A DNA stretch of 64,000 nt, from assembly GCA_030913685.1 (NCBI GenBank), contig CP133187.1:1389501-1453500 (forward strand), written 5' to 3'. The notes under the pieces were generated by a model. That model saw nothing but the letters and a program-made list of their open reading frames with translations. It did no database searches and was not told where the DNA came from. The DNA is from Oscillospiraceae bacterium MB24-C1 (lineage in GTDB: Bacteria > Bacillota > Clostridia > Oscillospirales > Ruminococcaceae). This document shows positions 1-7,990 of this stretch, piece by piece. A program made the translations under genes and the position numbers. The number at the start of each line of letters is the position of its first letter. Within the stretch, counting starts at the first letter, position 1.

Positions 1-60
1 ACCGGTTCGTTTGTCGAACAATAGCACAACTCTGACCTTTTCCTAAAGAGCTATAAATTA

Positions 61-105
61 AAATTAATCAAAAACGCTGGTGTTAACCGGCGTTTTTGAT
101 TAATT
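61..105. terminator. long AT-rich hairpin, possible terminator
   Basis: A perfect 16-bp inverted repeat (62-77 with 90-105) closes on a short loop, and part of the loop also pairs. The plus-strand right arm contains five T residues. It probably ends a plus-strand gene lying mostly left of the window, and could act in both directions. No U tract follows the hairpin, so the call is moderate. Confidence 0.45.
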
Positions 106-183
106 ACTTTATGTTTCGCGAAGTGAACCTGTCGGCCCGAGAGTGTCCGTCCTAGCCCTGTCCCCCTGCCGTAGAGATATCCG

Positions 184-339
184 TCAGCCACTACTGCGCC
201 AGTGCAGCCAACTGGCCACATGAGAATCCGCCAGACGGCTTTCTGCTGGGCGGGCAACTTCTGACATCGCCAATGACATGCCATGGCCGCCATCATGTTT
301 AGCCAGCATAATGTCTGGTGTATCATTGACAGACCCCAT
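184..339 (-). pseudogene. possible 3' remnant of an alpha/beta-hydrolase-type esterase
   Basis: A 51-codon reading frame that looks like real coding sequence. It contains HDGGHG near residue 15 and a W-L-H-W segment near the C-terminus. A GGHG histidine followed by a short amphipathic tail is what the last part of many alpha/beta hydrolases looks like. There is no ribosome-binding site before its ATG, and the frame starts directly downstream of the kduD terminator. I read it as the end of an eroded gene, possibly a carbohydrate esterase belonging to the uronate locus. The family assignment is weak. Confidence 0.25.
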
Positions 340-405
340 AGTTTAAGCCGCCTAACCGTTATTCTACGGGCGCGCCGGACAGTCGCTGTGTCCTAATCAA
401 AGCAG

Positions 406-440
406 AAAGCCGTGCGGTACAATCTTGCCCGCACGGCTTT
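406..440 (-). terminator. intrinsic terminator of kduD
   Basis: A perfect 12-bp stem (406-417 with 429-440) lies 22 bp downstream of the kduD stop. The transcript then continues into a T-rich stretch. Confidence 0.7.
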
Positions 441-461
441 ACCTGTTGTTCTATTGTGTGA

Positions 462-1262
462 TTATGGTTGCTTACCGATATAAGCCAAAATACCGCCATC
501 TACATACAATATATGTCCGTTGACAAAGTTTGAAGCGTCAGAGGCTAAAAATACTACTGGTCCAGCCAAGTCTTCTGGCGTACCCCAACGCGCAGCCGGA
601 GTCTTGGAAATAATGAACCGGTCGAAGGGGTGACGGCTGCCATCGGGCTGTATCTCGCGCAGTGGAGCAGTCTGCTCGGTGGCAATATAACCCGGGCCGA
701 TGCCGTTACACTGGATGTTCTGTCCGCCATATTCGGAGCAGATGTTGCGGGTGAGCATTTTGAGTCCACCTTTGGCGGCGGCGTAGGCCGACACAGTCTC
801 GCGGCCTAGTTCACTCATCATCGAGCAAATGTTGATGATCTTGCCGTGCCCCTTTTTAATCATACTAGGAAGGACGGCCTTGGCCACCAAGAACGGGGCG
901 ACCAAGTCCACATCTACTACCCGACGAAAATCCTCGACCGACATGTCGGTCATCGGCGTACGCTGGATAATACCGGCGTTGTTGACCAGAATGTCCACAC
1001 CACCCGCGTCGACCTCAATTTGCGCGATCATCGCCTTGACGGCCGTTTCATCAGTCACGTCGCAAAGATAACCCAATGCATCAATGCCCTGTTCGCGGTA
1101 AGCCGCACGGGCTTTCTCCAGCCGGTCTGGGTTGTGGCCGTTAAAGGCGATTCTAGCACCGGCATGCCCCAGCGCACAAGCCATTCCAAAGCCGATGCCA
1201 TGGGTACCTCCGGTTACCAACGCCACCTTACCCCCAAGAGAAAACTGATTTAAAGTACTCAT
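462..1262 (-). CDS. kduD: SDR-family 2-deoxy-D-gluconate 3-dehydrogenase / gluconate 5-dehydrogenase type (KduD role)
   Basis: A 266-residue short-chain dehydrogenase. The N-terminal Rossmann motif TGGTHGIG (residues 17-24), NNAG near 93, and the Y-x3-K catalytic pair in SAYAAAKGG near 160 are all present, as is the usual C-terminal VDGG. Next to kduI, its expected reaction is NAD(P)-dependent reduction of 3-deoxy-D-glycero-2,5-hexodiulosonate to 2-keto-3-deoxygluconate in the pectin/unsaturated-uronate pathway. The sequence also resembles proteins annotated as gluconate 5-dehydrogenase (IdnO), so substrate choice rests on context. It starts at an ATG behind TAAGGAGG, 15 bp after kduI, and is probably cotranscribed with it. 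Confidence 0.88.
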   Translation of the reverse strand: MSTLNQFSLGGKVALVTGGTHGIGFGMACALGHAGARIAFNGHNPDRLEKARAAYREQGIDALGYLCDVTDETAVKAMIAQIEVDAGGVDILVNNAGIIQRTPMTDMSVEDFRRVVDVDLVAPFLVAKAVLPSMIKKGHGKIINICSMMSELGRETVSAYAAAKGGLKMLTRNICSEYGGQNIQCNGIGPGYIATEQTAPLREIQPDGSRHPFDRFIISKTPAARWGTPEDLAGPVVFLASDASNFVNGHILYVDGGILAYIGKQP

Positions 1263-1277
1263 CGTAAGCCTCCTTAT

Positions 1278-2120
1278 TTAGCGCAACTGGGCGGTAGTAA
1301 TACCGTCCATGTCATCAAATGCCTGATTCTCGCCGCCCATTGCCCAGATAAAGGTATAATTACTAGTGCCTACGCCCGTGTGAATGCTCCATGAGGGGCT
1401 GATGATAGCCTGCTCATTCTGCATAACGATATGACGGGTCTCTTGCCCCTCGCCCATCATGTGAAAAACAACCTGATCCTGTGGTACCTCAAAGTACATA
1501 TAGATTTCCATGCGGCGTTCATGGGTGTGAGCAGGAATGGTGTTCCATACGCTACCAGAATCCAGTTCTGTCATACCCATCGAGAGCTGGCAGGTTTTAA
1601 GCACGTCGGGATGAATAAACTGGTTAATGATACGCTTGTTCGAGGTTTCCGCCGCGCCCAGCGGCTTTTGTGCCGCGTCGGAAAGCTTAATCAGCCGTGT
1701 CTCATAGCTGCAGTGGGCCGGGGCAGATACCATGTAGAACTTGGCGGGTGTGTCGGCGCTGTCGCTAGAAAACAGCACTTTCTTTGCACCGCGGGTGATA
1801 TAGAGGCAGTCCTTATAGTCCATCTCGTACACTTTGCCGTCCACCGTTACCTTACCCGCACCGCCAATGTTGAACATGCCGATTTCACGGCGCTCCAAAA
1901 AATAGTGGGTGCCAAAGCAGCCCCAGACATCGATACCCTTGTCAATGGAAACCGACTCCCGCACCGGCATACAGCCCACTGTAACCATGCGGTCCACGTG
2001 GCTATACACCGCTGTCACCTGATCAGGAACATAAAGCCCCTCAATTAAGAACTCATTGCGCAGTTCCTCGGTTGTGTAACGCTTGACATCTTTTTGGTTG
2101 GCAGAATAGCGAATATCCAT
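1278..2120 (-). CDS. kduI: 5-dehydro-4-deoxy-D-glucuronate isomerase KduI
   Basis: A 280-residue protein of the usual KduI length and double-cupin layout. The metal-binding segment IPAHTHERRMEIYMYF (about residues 195-210) and the terminal DDMDGI segment are typical of the family. The cytosolic enzyme converts 5-keto-4-deoxyuronate, released from unsaturated oligogalacturonides, to 3-deoxy-D-glycero-2,5-hexodiulosonate, the substrate of the adjacent KduD. The start is an ATG preceded by AAAGGAG. It lies downstream of the GntR regulator with a hairpin in between (see 2259-2290). Confidence 0.95.
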   Translation of the reverse strand: MDIRYSANQKDVKRYTTEELRNEFLIEGLYVPDQVTAVYSHVDRMVTVGCMPVRESVSIDKGIDVWGCFGTHYFLERREIGMFNIGGAGKVTVDGKVYEMDYKDCLYITRGAKKVLFSSDSADTPAKFYMVSAPAHCSYETRLIKLSDAAQKPLGAAETSNKRIINQFIHPDVLKTCQLSMGMTELDSGSVWNTIPAHTHERRMEIYMYFEVPQDQVVFHMMGEGQETRHIVMQNEQAIISPSWSIHTGVGTSNYTFIWAMGGENQAFDDMDGITTAQLR

Positions 2121-2258
2121 TTAAATTACTCCTTTCATCGTTGGCAGTCGCGTGGCTCACCCGATTTTTTATCCTGCTTTTATTTTGTAAAATCTTCGTG
2201 GATAAGGGTCAAATATTGTTTGAAAAACTTAACCACACTTTTTTTATTCAAACACATT

Positions 2259-2290
2259 CGGCGCGCATGACCTTAGAATCATGCGCGCCG
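2259..2290. terminator. perfect 12-bp GC-rich hairpin between gntR and kduI
   Basis: CGGCGCGCATGA pairs perfectly with its complement across an 8-nt loop. A T tract follows only on the plus strand, although the flanking genes run minus. It may terminate or attenuate gntR transcription before kduI. A possible minus-strand promoter for kduI (TTGACC, 17-bp spacer, TACAAA) lies between this hairpin and kduI. Confidence 0.6.
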
Positions 2291-2327
2291 CTTTTTATAC
2301 AATTCTGTTCAGGCTTATCCTAAACAC

Positions 2328-3005
2328 CTATTTGAAATAATGGGGAAACCGCTCTCGAACCGATTTTTCGACCGATCGGTACTGATTGAGGTGCTGCTCC
2401 ATCTGTCTGCGAGCCGCTACGGGGTCGCGGTTGGCAATAGCTTCGACGATATCTCCATGAGCCTGAACCACGTTGGAGGGCATCACATCCGATAACGTTA
2501 TATTGCGCACCCGATCAAAATGAATGGCGATATTGCGCATGAGGGTAAAAACCTGTGGCTTTTGAGCAATTTCAAAAAGCATTTTATGAAATTGATCATC
2601 CAGCTCTAAAAGTATGCCGTCATTATCGCTGTCGTTTACATAAAACGCCTGAAGCCGCACATTTTCACGCAACCTGTTCAGATCTTCGGGGGTGGCCTTG
2701 ACACAGTCAAGTTCCACCACGGCAGATTCAAGAACCCGACGCATAAACTGCGATTCTTCGACGAGATTGTAATCAATCAGCGCCACTACACTGCCCTTTT
2801 GGGGGTATATCTCCACAATTCTGACTTTCGAGAGTTCAATCAGCGCCTCACGTACCGGCGTTCGAGAAAGACCCATCTCCGCTGCCAGTTCATTTTCGCT
2901 GACCATACATCCAGGCTCAAGTTCTAAACGAATAATGTTTTCTTTGAGCGTGCGCAACGCATAATCCCGTCCGGTCTCACGTGGAAGACGCTTTGTTAAA
3001 TACAT
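2328..3005 (-). CDS. GntR-family (FCD/FadR subfamily) regulator of hexuronate genes
   Basis: A 225-residue protein. The N-terminal winged helix-turn-helix (about 15-75) contains the GntR signature region SENELAAEMGLSRTPVREAL. The C-terminal FCD ligand domain (about 85-215) carries metal-site residues in LDDQFHK, HGDI and QHLNQ. FCD regulators of uronate genes (UxuR/ExuR-like) are usually repressors released by a uronate or keto-deoxy sugar. Three palindromes with GTATAC cores lie at this gene's own promoter region, at uxuA and at eda, which fits autoregulation and control of the cluster. The effector cannot be read from sequence. Confidence 0.9.
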   Translation of the reverse strand: MYLTKRLPRETGRDYALRTLKENIIRLELEPGCMVSENELAAEMGLSRTPVREALIELSKVRIVEIYPQKGSVVALIDYNLVEESQFMRRVLESAVVELDCVKATPEDLNRLRENVRLQAFYVNDSDNDGILLELDDQFHKMLFEIAQKPQVFTLMRNIAIHFDRVRNITLSDVMPSNVVQAHGDIVEAIANRDPVAARRQMEQHLNQYRSVEKSVRERFPHYFK

Positions 3006-3067
3006 CGTTTTCCGCCTCCCATAATTTCTCTTGCAAGTTTACAAGATTAAACGTGTTGCGTCAAGGT

Positions 3068-3079
3068 CTAGTATACTAG
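3068..3079. promoter_or_regulatory. GntR-type operator (copy 1), upstream of gntR
   Basis: A perfect 12-bp palindrome CTAGTATACTAG in the 75-bp gap between the uxuB stop and the gntR start. It matches the copies at 6100-6111 and 6930-6941. The T.GT..AC.A form is the known FadR-subfamily operator shape. It probably mediates autorepression of gntR. Confidence 0.75.
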
Positions 3080-3080
3080 C

Positions 3081-4691
3081 TTAAAGATATTTTTTAAGCG
3101 TTTTTCTCACGGCGCCTGGCCCTTCCAACTGTTCGCGAAGCATACCCTCGATCTTCTCACCCAGACCCAGCGCGACCAAATCGGTGCCAAAGATGACAGG
3201 GTTTGAAAGGATGTCATGGAGCTTGCTTCCGAGGCTGTCGGGGTTGCCTAATGTGACGCCCTCTAGCTGTGCTTGAAGCTGGGTGAGCATCGGGTCGCTA
3301 CTGCACTCCATCGGTGCGCCCTTGTCATCCACCGCCAGCAAATAACGCAGCCATCCCGCAATAGCCAGCGGAATAAATGTCAGGCTTTTGACATCCAGCT
3401 CAGGCCGCTGGGCGTATGCCTTAATCGTCTCTCCAAAGCGGATTGAAACCTTTTGGCTCGTGTCGGTCGCAATGCGCTGGGGAGTATCGGGAATAAAGGG
3501 GTTGGGCAACCGCTGCTCGACCACCTCATGTATAAACTTCTCAGGCGAGAGAATGACAGGATCGACGACAACGGGCATGCCCTCGTCGTAACCGATGCGC
3601 TCCACCAGCGCTTTGAGTTCAGGATCCTTCATCTCGGCAGCGATACTGTCGTACCCCAACAGGCAGCCGTAAACGGCCAGCGCGGTATGCAGTGGGTTTA
3701 AACAGGTCGTCACCTTCATGCGCTCAGTGTCGTTAACCGTCTGACGATTGGTCATATAGACACCGGCTTTTTCCAACGGAGGGCGCCCATTGGGGAAGTT
3801 GTCCTCCACCACAAGGTACTGTGGTACTTCAGCGTTAACAAACGGCGCAATAAAGGTGTTTTTTGAAGTGACAATGGGGGCCATGTCTTCGATTCCGGCC
3901 TTAGCAAGCGCCTCTTCCACCACACTGGCGGGGCGGGGCGTAATTTTATCAATCATCGACCAAGGGAAAGATACCTTGCCCTCATCCTGAACCCAGGCCA
4001 AAAAGCCTTGGTCGACAAAGCCGTTCTCATGCCACTTTTCTGCTACTGTCAGCACACTATTGCGCAACTTTTCGCCGTTGTGCGAGCAATTGTCCATGCT
4101 GACCACAGCCAAAGGCATTGCACCCGCTTTGTATCGCTCCAGCAGCAGGGCGGTCACCATGCTCATAGCATGCGTACAGTTTTGCGGCCCGTTTTTAAAG
4201 TCTGCTGCCACAAAGGGGAAAAATTCGCCTTGAAGATTGCTCAGGGCATAACCCTTTTCAGTAATTGTAAAGCTGACTATCTGAAGCGACGGCGCTATAA
4301 ACGCACTTTTAAGCTGTGCCATATCCTCGGGGTAAGCACCACCCGCACGCAAACCTTTGGCAACGGAAGCAACGATGCTTTTCTCCATGCTGCCATCCGG
4401 TTTTAAGCTCACCATCAGGGTCATAGCATCAAAAGGATTGTAAATTTTATCAATAATATCATAGTCAAAGGTGTCAGCTGCGAGAATGCCCGCTTTGCAA
4501 AGCCCCTGCTCAAGCAGCGATTGTTGTAGCCTTGCAATAAATCCGCGGAAGATATTGCCCGCACCAAAATGTACCCAGACTGGCTCTTTCTCAGTGGATT
4601 CGACCATTTTCTCCCAATCAAAATTTGGCAGCGCGACTTCAGCTGCCTGCCACTGGGCGCGATCTTGTATCCCCTTGTAACTGAGTTTCAT
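3081..4691 (-). CDS. uxuB: D-fructuronate reductase (mannitol dehydrogenase family)
   Basis: A 536-residue protein of the long-chain mannitol dehydrogenase family. The Rossmann region WVHFGAGNIFRGF lies near residues 40-52 and the conserved substrate-site SMDNCSHNGEKL near 200. It reduces D-fructuronate to D-mannonate with NADH in the glucuronate branch. It is about 50 residues longer than E. coli UxuB, as often seen in clostridial homologues. The start ATG has AAGGAGGG upstream and lies 12 bp after uxuA, so uxuA-uxuB form an operon. Assignment over other polyol dehydrogenases rests on the uxuA neighbour. Confidence 0.88.
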   Translation of the reverse strand: MKLSYKGIQDRAQWQAAEVALPNFDWEKMVESTEKEPVWVHFGAGNIFRGFIARLQQSLLEQGLCKAGILAADTFDYDIIDKIYNPFDAMTLMVSLKPDGSMEKSIVASVAKGLRAGGAYPEDMAQLKSAFIAPSLQIVSFTITEKGYALSNLQGEFFPFVAADFKNGPQNCTHAMSMVTALLLERYKAGAMPLAVVSMDNCSHNGEKLRNSVLTVAEKWHENGFVDQGFLAWVQDEGKVSFPWSMIDKITPRPASVVEEALAKAGIEDMAPIVTSKNTFIAPFVNAEVPQYLVVEDNFPNGRPPLEKAGVYMTNRQTVNDTERMKVTTCLNPLHTALAVYGCLLGYDSIAAEMKDPELKALVERIGYDEGMPVVVDPVILSPEKFIHEVVEQRLPNPFIPDTPQRIATDTSQKVSIRFGETIKAYAQRPELDVKSLTFIPLAIAGWLRYLLAVDDKGAPMECSSDPMLTQLQAQLEGVTLGNPDSLGSKLHDILSNPVIFGTDLVALGLGEKIEGMLREQLEGPGAVRKTLKKYL

Positions 4692-4703
4692 GCTATACCC
4701 TCC

Positions 4704-5783
4704 TTATTTGTTGGACATCTTATCAATGGCCTCCCACAGGCCATTGAGATAGGTAATGCCGAGGGCGCGGTCATACAGGCCATAGCCAGGTCGGCCGGTT
4801 TCGTCCCAGATCATGCGGCCGTGGTCGGGGCGTACATAAGTATCGGGGCAAGTATCATAAATAGCTTTCATAATTGCAAACATATCCAGGTCACCGTCAG
4901 AGGAAAGGTGGCTGGCCTCACGGAAGTGATGGTGCCCGAGATATTTGACGTTGCGCACATGCATACAGCCGATGCGACCCATCTCGCCGAAATGACGAAT
5001 AACAGCAGGAATGTCGTTTTCGGGATTGGAGCCAAGTGAGCCGGTACACAGGCACACGGTGTTGCTGGGCGAATCATGTAACGCGACGATCTTATCAAAG
5101 TCTGCCTGACTGTGGGCGATGCGGGGCAGTCCGAAAATTGGCCAGGCCGGGTCATCGGGATGACAGGCCATGACAACGCCACATTCCTCGCAGGTTGGAA
5201 TGATGCCGTCGAGGAAGTACTTATAGTTCTCCCGCAGCATATCCTGCGTAATGCCTTCGTAGCGCTTGAGCGTCGTTTCCAGCTCCGCCAGACGTTCGGG
5301 CTCCCAACCGGGCAGCGTAAAGCCGTTGCTGTTGGCAGCGGTACGGCGAACAATCTCAAGCGGGGTCATATTGCCCAGCTCGCGCTCGTCGAAGTACAGG
5401 CTATTGGAACCATCCTGCTCAATGGGTCGTGCAAGGTCGGTGCGCAACCAGTCGAAGACTGGCATAAAGTTATACACAATAACCTTGACGCCATATTTTG
5501 CCAGATTGCGAATGGAGGTGCAGTAGTTTTCAATATACTTATCACGGGTTGGCAGACCCATCTTGATATCTTCATGGACATTGACACTTTCAATGACCTC
5601 GCATTCTAAACCGGCGGCATGCACCTCGTCGACGTAAGCCTTGATCTCTTCTTCGGTCCAGACCTCACCGGCGGCCTTATAGTCCAGTACACCCATCAAA
5701 CCGGATGTGCCGGGAATCTGCTTTATCTGGCTTAAAGTAATGCGGTCACTTTTGGAACCAAACCAGCGAAATGTCATCTTCAT
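4704..5783 (-). CDS. uxuA: mannonate dehydratase UxuA
   Basis: A 359-residue TIM-barrel dehydratase close to family length. Conserved segments include MTFRWFG at the N-terminus, CHPDDP near 205, CLCTGSLG near 245, MHVRNVK near 275 and [11 protein letters not shown] near 320, which supply the metal and catalytic residues. It removes water from D-mannonate to give 2-keto-3-deoxygluconate, feeding the KDG kinases and Eda across the locus. The ATG follows TTAAGGAGGAAG. Transcription probably starts near 6065 from a promoter next to the GntR operator. Confidence 0.95.
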   Translation of the reverse strand: MKMTFRWFGSKSDRITLSQIKQIPGTSGLMGVLDYKAAGEVWTEEEIKAYVDEVHAAGLECEVIESVNVHEDIKMGLPTRDKYIENYCTSIRNLAKYGVKVIVYNFMPVFDWLRTDLARPIEQDGSNSLYFDERELGNMTPLEIVRRTAANSNGFTLPGWEPERLAELETTLKRYEGITQDMLRENYKYFLDGIIPTCEECGVVMACHPDDPAWPIFGLPRIAHSQADFDKIVALHDSPSNTVCLCTGSLGSNPENDIPAVIRHFGEMGRIGCMHVRNVKYLGHHHFREASHLSSDGDLDMFAIMKAIYDTCPDTYVRPDHGRMIWDETGRPGYGLYDRALGITYLNGLWEAIDKMSNK

Positions 5784-6070
5784 AAATCTTCCTCCTTAAA
5801 ATCACTTAAACAGGTCGGGCTGAAACATGCTGATCAATAAAATAGAGGTAGCCGGCGACAGGGCAGAAATCACCGCAGAATGGGACGCTGCGGGCAAAAT
5901 AATCGGGGCCGTATCCATAATACAGCCCTAAATCAGATTGATACGCAACGACGCTGAAGATAGCGTTTACGGTCATCTACGCAACCGATAGTCAGCGCAT
6001 CAATTACAATCGCCCAAAATCTGTCAAACGCCTTTCAGTTCAGACCCTTGTGCAGGCTTCGATAAGTTTA

Positions 6071-6099
6071 AATGTATCACATTAGTTAAAATTTGTCTA
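6071..6099 (-). promoter_or_regulatory. candidate uxuA-uxuB promoter
   Basis: On the minus strand TAGACA (6094-6099) and TACATT (6071-6076) are separated by 17 bp, and the operator palindrome abuts the -35 box. The boxes are imperfect. Confidence 0.45.
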
Positions 6100-6112
6100 C
6101 TAGTATACTAGT
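6099..6112. promoter_or_regulatory. GntR-type operator (copy 2), uxuA promoter
   Basis: A perfect 14-bp palindrome ACTAGTATACTAGT, sharing its inner 12 bp exactly with copy 1. It sits directly beside the candidate uxuA -35 element, a position suited to repression. Confidence 0.78.
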
Positions 6113-6163
6113 TAAAAAGGTTGCTAGTTTTTTGTTTAAAACGCTATTTCAGCTTCTTAACCC

Positions 6164-6191
6164 TTGCTTAATTTATTTTTAATTGTACAAT
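6164..6191 (+). promoter_or_regulatory. candidate promoter of the YcxB-like gene
   Basis: TTGCTT (6164-6169), a 16-bp spacer and TACAAT (6186-6191), about 97 bp before the ATG at 6288. Confidence 0.4.
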
Positions 6192-6287
6192 GGTAGTGTT
6201 TATAGGCGTAATTTCAGGAAAAAATTTGTTGTTTTACGCAAATAGTTATGAACATAGAAAAGATATCCCAAAAGAGAGGTCGCCCCT

Positions 6288-6833
6288 ATGAAAAAAGCCG
6301 CCTTTACGGTACCTGTTAAAGTAGACGGAAACATTTTTAAAGACTTTGCCTTGTTCGACACCTTCCGTCTCCAACGTCGTTGGAAATCCCCTGCCGTATT
6401 TGTAGGCATCATGCTTTTATTGTCGCCCATTGCATTCTCCCAAGTGGGTAAAGTCGAGTACGCCGGATTATTAGGTGGTGTGCTGCTGGGCATTGGGGCA
6501 CTGCTTCCGGCCGTTTATTTCTTAAGTTTTTTCTTATCGGTACGCACCCAAATTAGAAAGCTCGGGTTGGCAACGCCCCGGCATGTCTATACGTTGCAGT
6601 TTAACAAAAACGATGGTGTAGAGGCTTCTGCCGACAAGGAACAGATCACCTACCGCTGGGATGAGTTGTTTGCCGTCTACCGCACAAACCACAGTATCTA
6701 TCTGTATGTCGCGCCACGTAAAGCCTATCTGTTGCCCAATGAACAGATTGAGCATGGCGCAGATGCCCTTTGGTCGCTTATGTTATCTGCCATGACCGTA
6801 GCAAAGGTACACGACTACAGGAACGATCGATAA
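6288..6833 (+). CDS. YcxB-like membrane protein
   Basis: 181 residues with two adjacent hydrophobic helices (about 37-55 and 61-85) followed by a soluble C-terminal domain containing ITYRWDELFAVYRTNHSIYLYV and KAYLLPNEQI. The pattern of two helices, then W-x5-Y, then a P-x3-F/L ending is that of the YcxB-like family, whose function is unknown. The gene lies between the divergent uxuA and eda promoters and ends about 180 bp before eda. A link to uronate use is only positional. The start ATG is preceded by AAAAGAGAGG. Confidence 0.7.
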   Translation: MKKAAFTVPVKVDGNIFKDFALFDTFRLQRRWKSPAVFVGIMLLLSPIAFSQVGKVEYAGLLGGVLLGIGALLPAVYFLSFFLSVRTQIRKLGLATPRHVYTLQFNKNDGVEASADKEQITYRWDELFAVYRTNHSIYLYVAPRKAYLLPNEQIEHGADALWSLMLSAMTVAKVHDYRNDR

Positions 6834-6922
6834 TGCCTAACCCATTCCCATAATCATGAATTTTTAGATACTTTGATGCAAAGTGTACAAAATTATCGCA
6901 TTAAATTTTATTGCATTTCATC

Positions 6923-6950
6923 TTGAATTCTAGTATACAAGTTATATAAT
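6923..6950 (+). promoter_or_regulatory. eda operon promoter
   Basis: TTGAAT (6923-6928), a 16-bp spacer and a consensus TATAAT (6945-6950), about 66 bp before the eda ATG. The spacer holds operator copy 3, so a bound regulator would occlude RNA polymerase. Confidence 0.7.
6930..6941. promoter_or_regulatory. GntR-type operator (copy 3) inside the eda promoter
   Basis: CTAGTATACAAG differs from the perfect palindromes by one base (CTWGTATACWAG overall). It lies wholly between the -35 and -10 boxes. Confidence 0.72.
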
Positions 6951-7015
6951 AAAAGTAATTGCTTATAAACCCGTGACGAATGTTTTATGGTTTTAAATAG
7001 TAGGAGGTATTCGTT

Positions 7016-7978
7016 ATGAATGGAATTCTTGAACGCGTGTCCAATATCGGAATTATTCCGGTCATTGCCATTGAGGACGCAGCGAAGGCCGTTCCCCTTG
7101 CCAAAGCGTTGGTGGCTGGTGGTCTGCCCGCGGCAGAGGTCACCTTCCGCACCGCTGCCGCTGAGGAGGCCATGCGCGCCATTGTCAAAGAGGTGCCCGA
7201 AATGCTGGTGGGCGCCGGAACCGTGCTGACACCGGAACAGGCCGATCGTGCGCTAGACGCTGGAGCCAAGTTTATTGTTACACCTGGTTTTAACCCTGAA
7301 ATGGTCAAATATGTCCTCTCAAAAGGCGGACTGATCATGCCCGGCACCGCTACACCCGGTGAAATGGAGCAAGCCATGAGCCTTGGTCTCTCGGCGGTCA
7401 AATTTTTCCCAGCCGAACAAAACGGCGGTATTGCCACCCTAAAGGCGGTCGCCGGTCCATACAAAAACTTAAAATGGATGCCCACCGGTGGTGTCAACAC
7501 CAAAAACCTGATGGATTACCTGTCGTTTAACCAAATTCTGGCCTGCGGCGGTACCTGGATGGTGAAAAAAGAGCTGATAGAAGCCGAAAACTGGGACGAA
7601 ATCACCCGCATCTCCCGCGAGGCCGTCAAGACCATGTTGGGCTTTTCACTGGGCCATGTCGGTATCAACTGCGCAGACGAAGAAGCAGCGCAAAAAACTG
7701 CCAAAACACTATGCGCCCTCTTTGGTTTTGAATATAAGCCGGGCAATAGCTCCGATTTTGCAGGCACCGCAGTCGAGTGCATGAAGCGCCCCTTCCTCGG
7801 CACCCATGGGCATATCGCCATCGCAACTAACTCGGTGGCTCGTGCCATGTTCCATCTGAGTCTTCAGGGCGTTACTTTCGACGAATCCACGCTTAAAACC
7901 GACGCTAAGGGCAACCCCAAGGCGATTTATATCAAGGACGAAATCGGCGGCTTCGCCGTTCACCTTGTACAGAAATAA
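7016..7978 (+). CDS. eda: KDPG/KHG aldolase with an extra C-terminal VOC-like domain
   Basis: 320 residues. The first ~205 are a class I KDPG aldolase: Glu41 in AAEVTFRT and Schiff-base Lys129 in SAVKFFPAE. It cleaves 2-keto-3-deoxy-6-phosphogluconate to pyruvate and glyceraldehyde-3-phosphate, the last step of both uronate branches. Residues ~206-320 (starting SLGHVGINCADEEAA, ending FAVHLVQK) are absent from E. coli Eda. Their pattern of GHVGIN and GHIAI segments suggests a vicinal-oxygen-chelate-like fold. The domain could be regulatory or metal-binding; that is inference. First gene of the plus-strand operon, with AGGAGGT before the ATG and 12 bp before the kinase. Confidence 0.92.
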   Translation: MNGILERVSNIGIIPVIAIEDAAKAVPLAKALVAGGLPAAEVTFRTAAAEEAMRAIVKEVPEMLVGAGTVLTPEQADRALDAGAKFIVTPGFNPEMVKYVLSKGGLIMPGTATPGEMEQAMSLGLSAVKFFPAEQNGGIATLKAVAGPYKNLKWMPTGGVNTKNLMDYLSFNQILACGGTWMVKKELIEAENWDEITRISREAVKTMLGFSLGHVGINCADEEAAQKTAKTLCALFGFEYKPGNSSDFAGTAVECMKRPFLGTHGHIAIATNSVARAMFHLSLQGVTFDESTLKTDAKGNPKAIYIKDEIGGFAVHLVQK

Positions 7979-7990
7979 GGAGGAACTACC

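Larger units (their letters stand above)
5784..6287. other. 504-bp divergent intergenic region
   Basis: Holds the uxuA promoter and operator copy 2 plus a promoter for the YcxB-like gene. At 5827-5931 (plus) there is a 34-codon ATG frame (MLINKIEVAG...) that reads like protein but has no ribosome-binding site. It may be a gene remnant and I do not recognise it. Confidence 0.5.

Noticed and set aside
1-24. Frame ending at TAG (position 22-24), possible 3' end of a plus-strand gene
   Set aside because: Only seven codons are in the window and two other frames also stop soon; nothing identifies the right one.
51-326. 91-codon minus-strand frame
   Set aside because: Overlaps the more protein-like esterase remnant in another frame, with low-quality composition and no ribosome-binding site.
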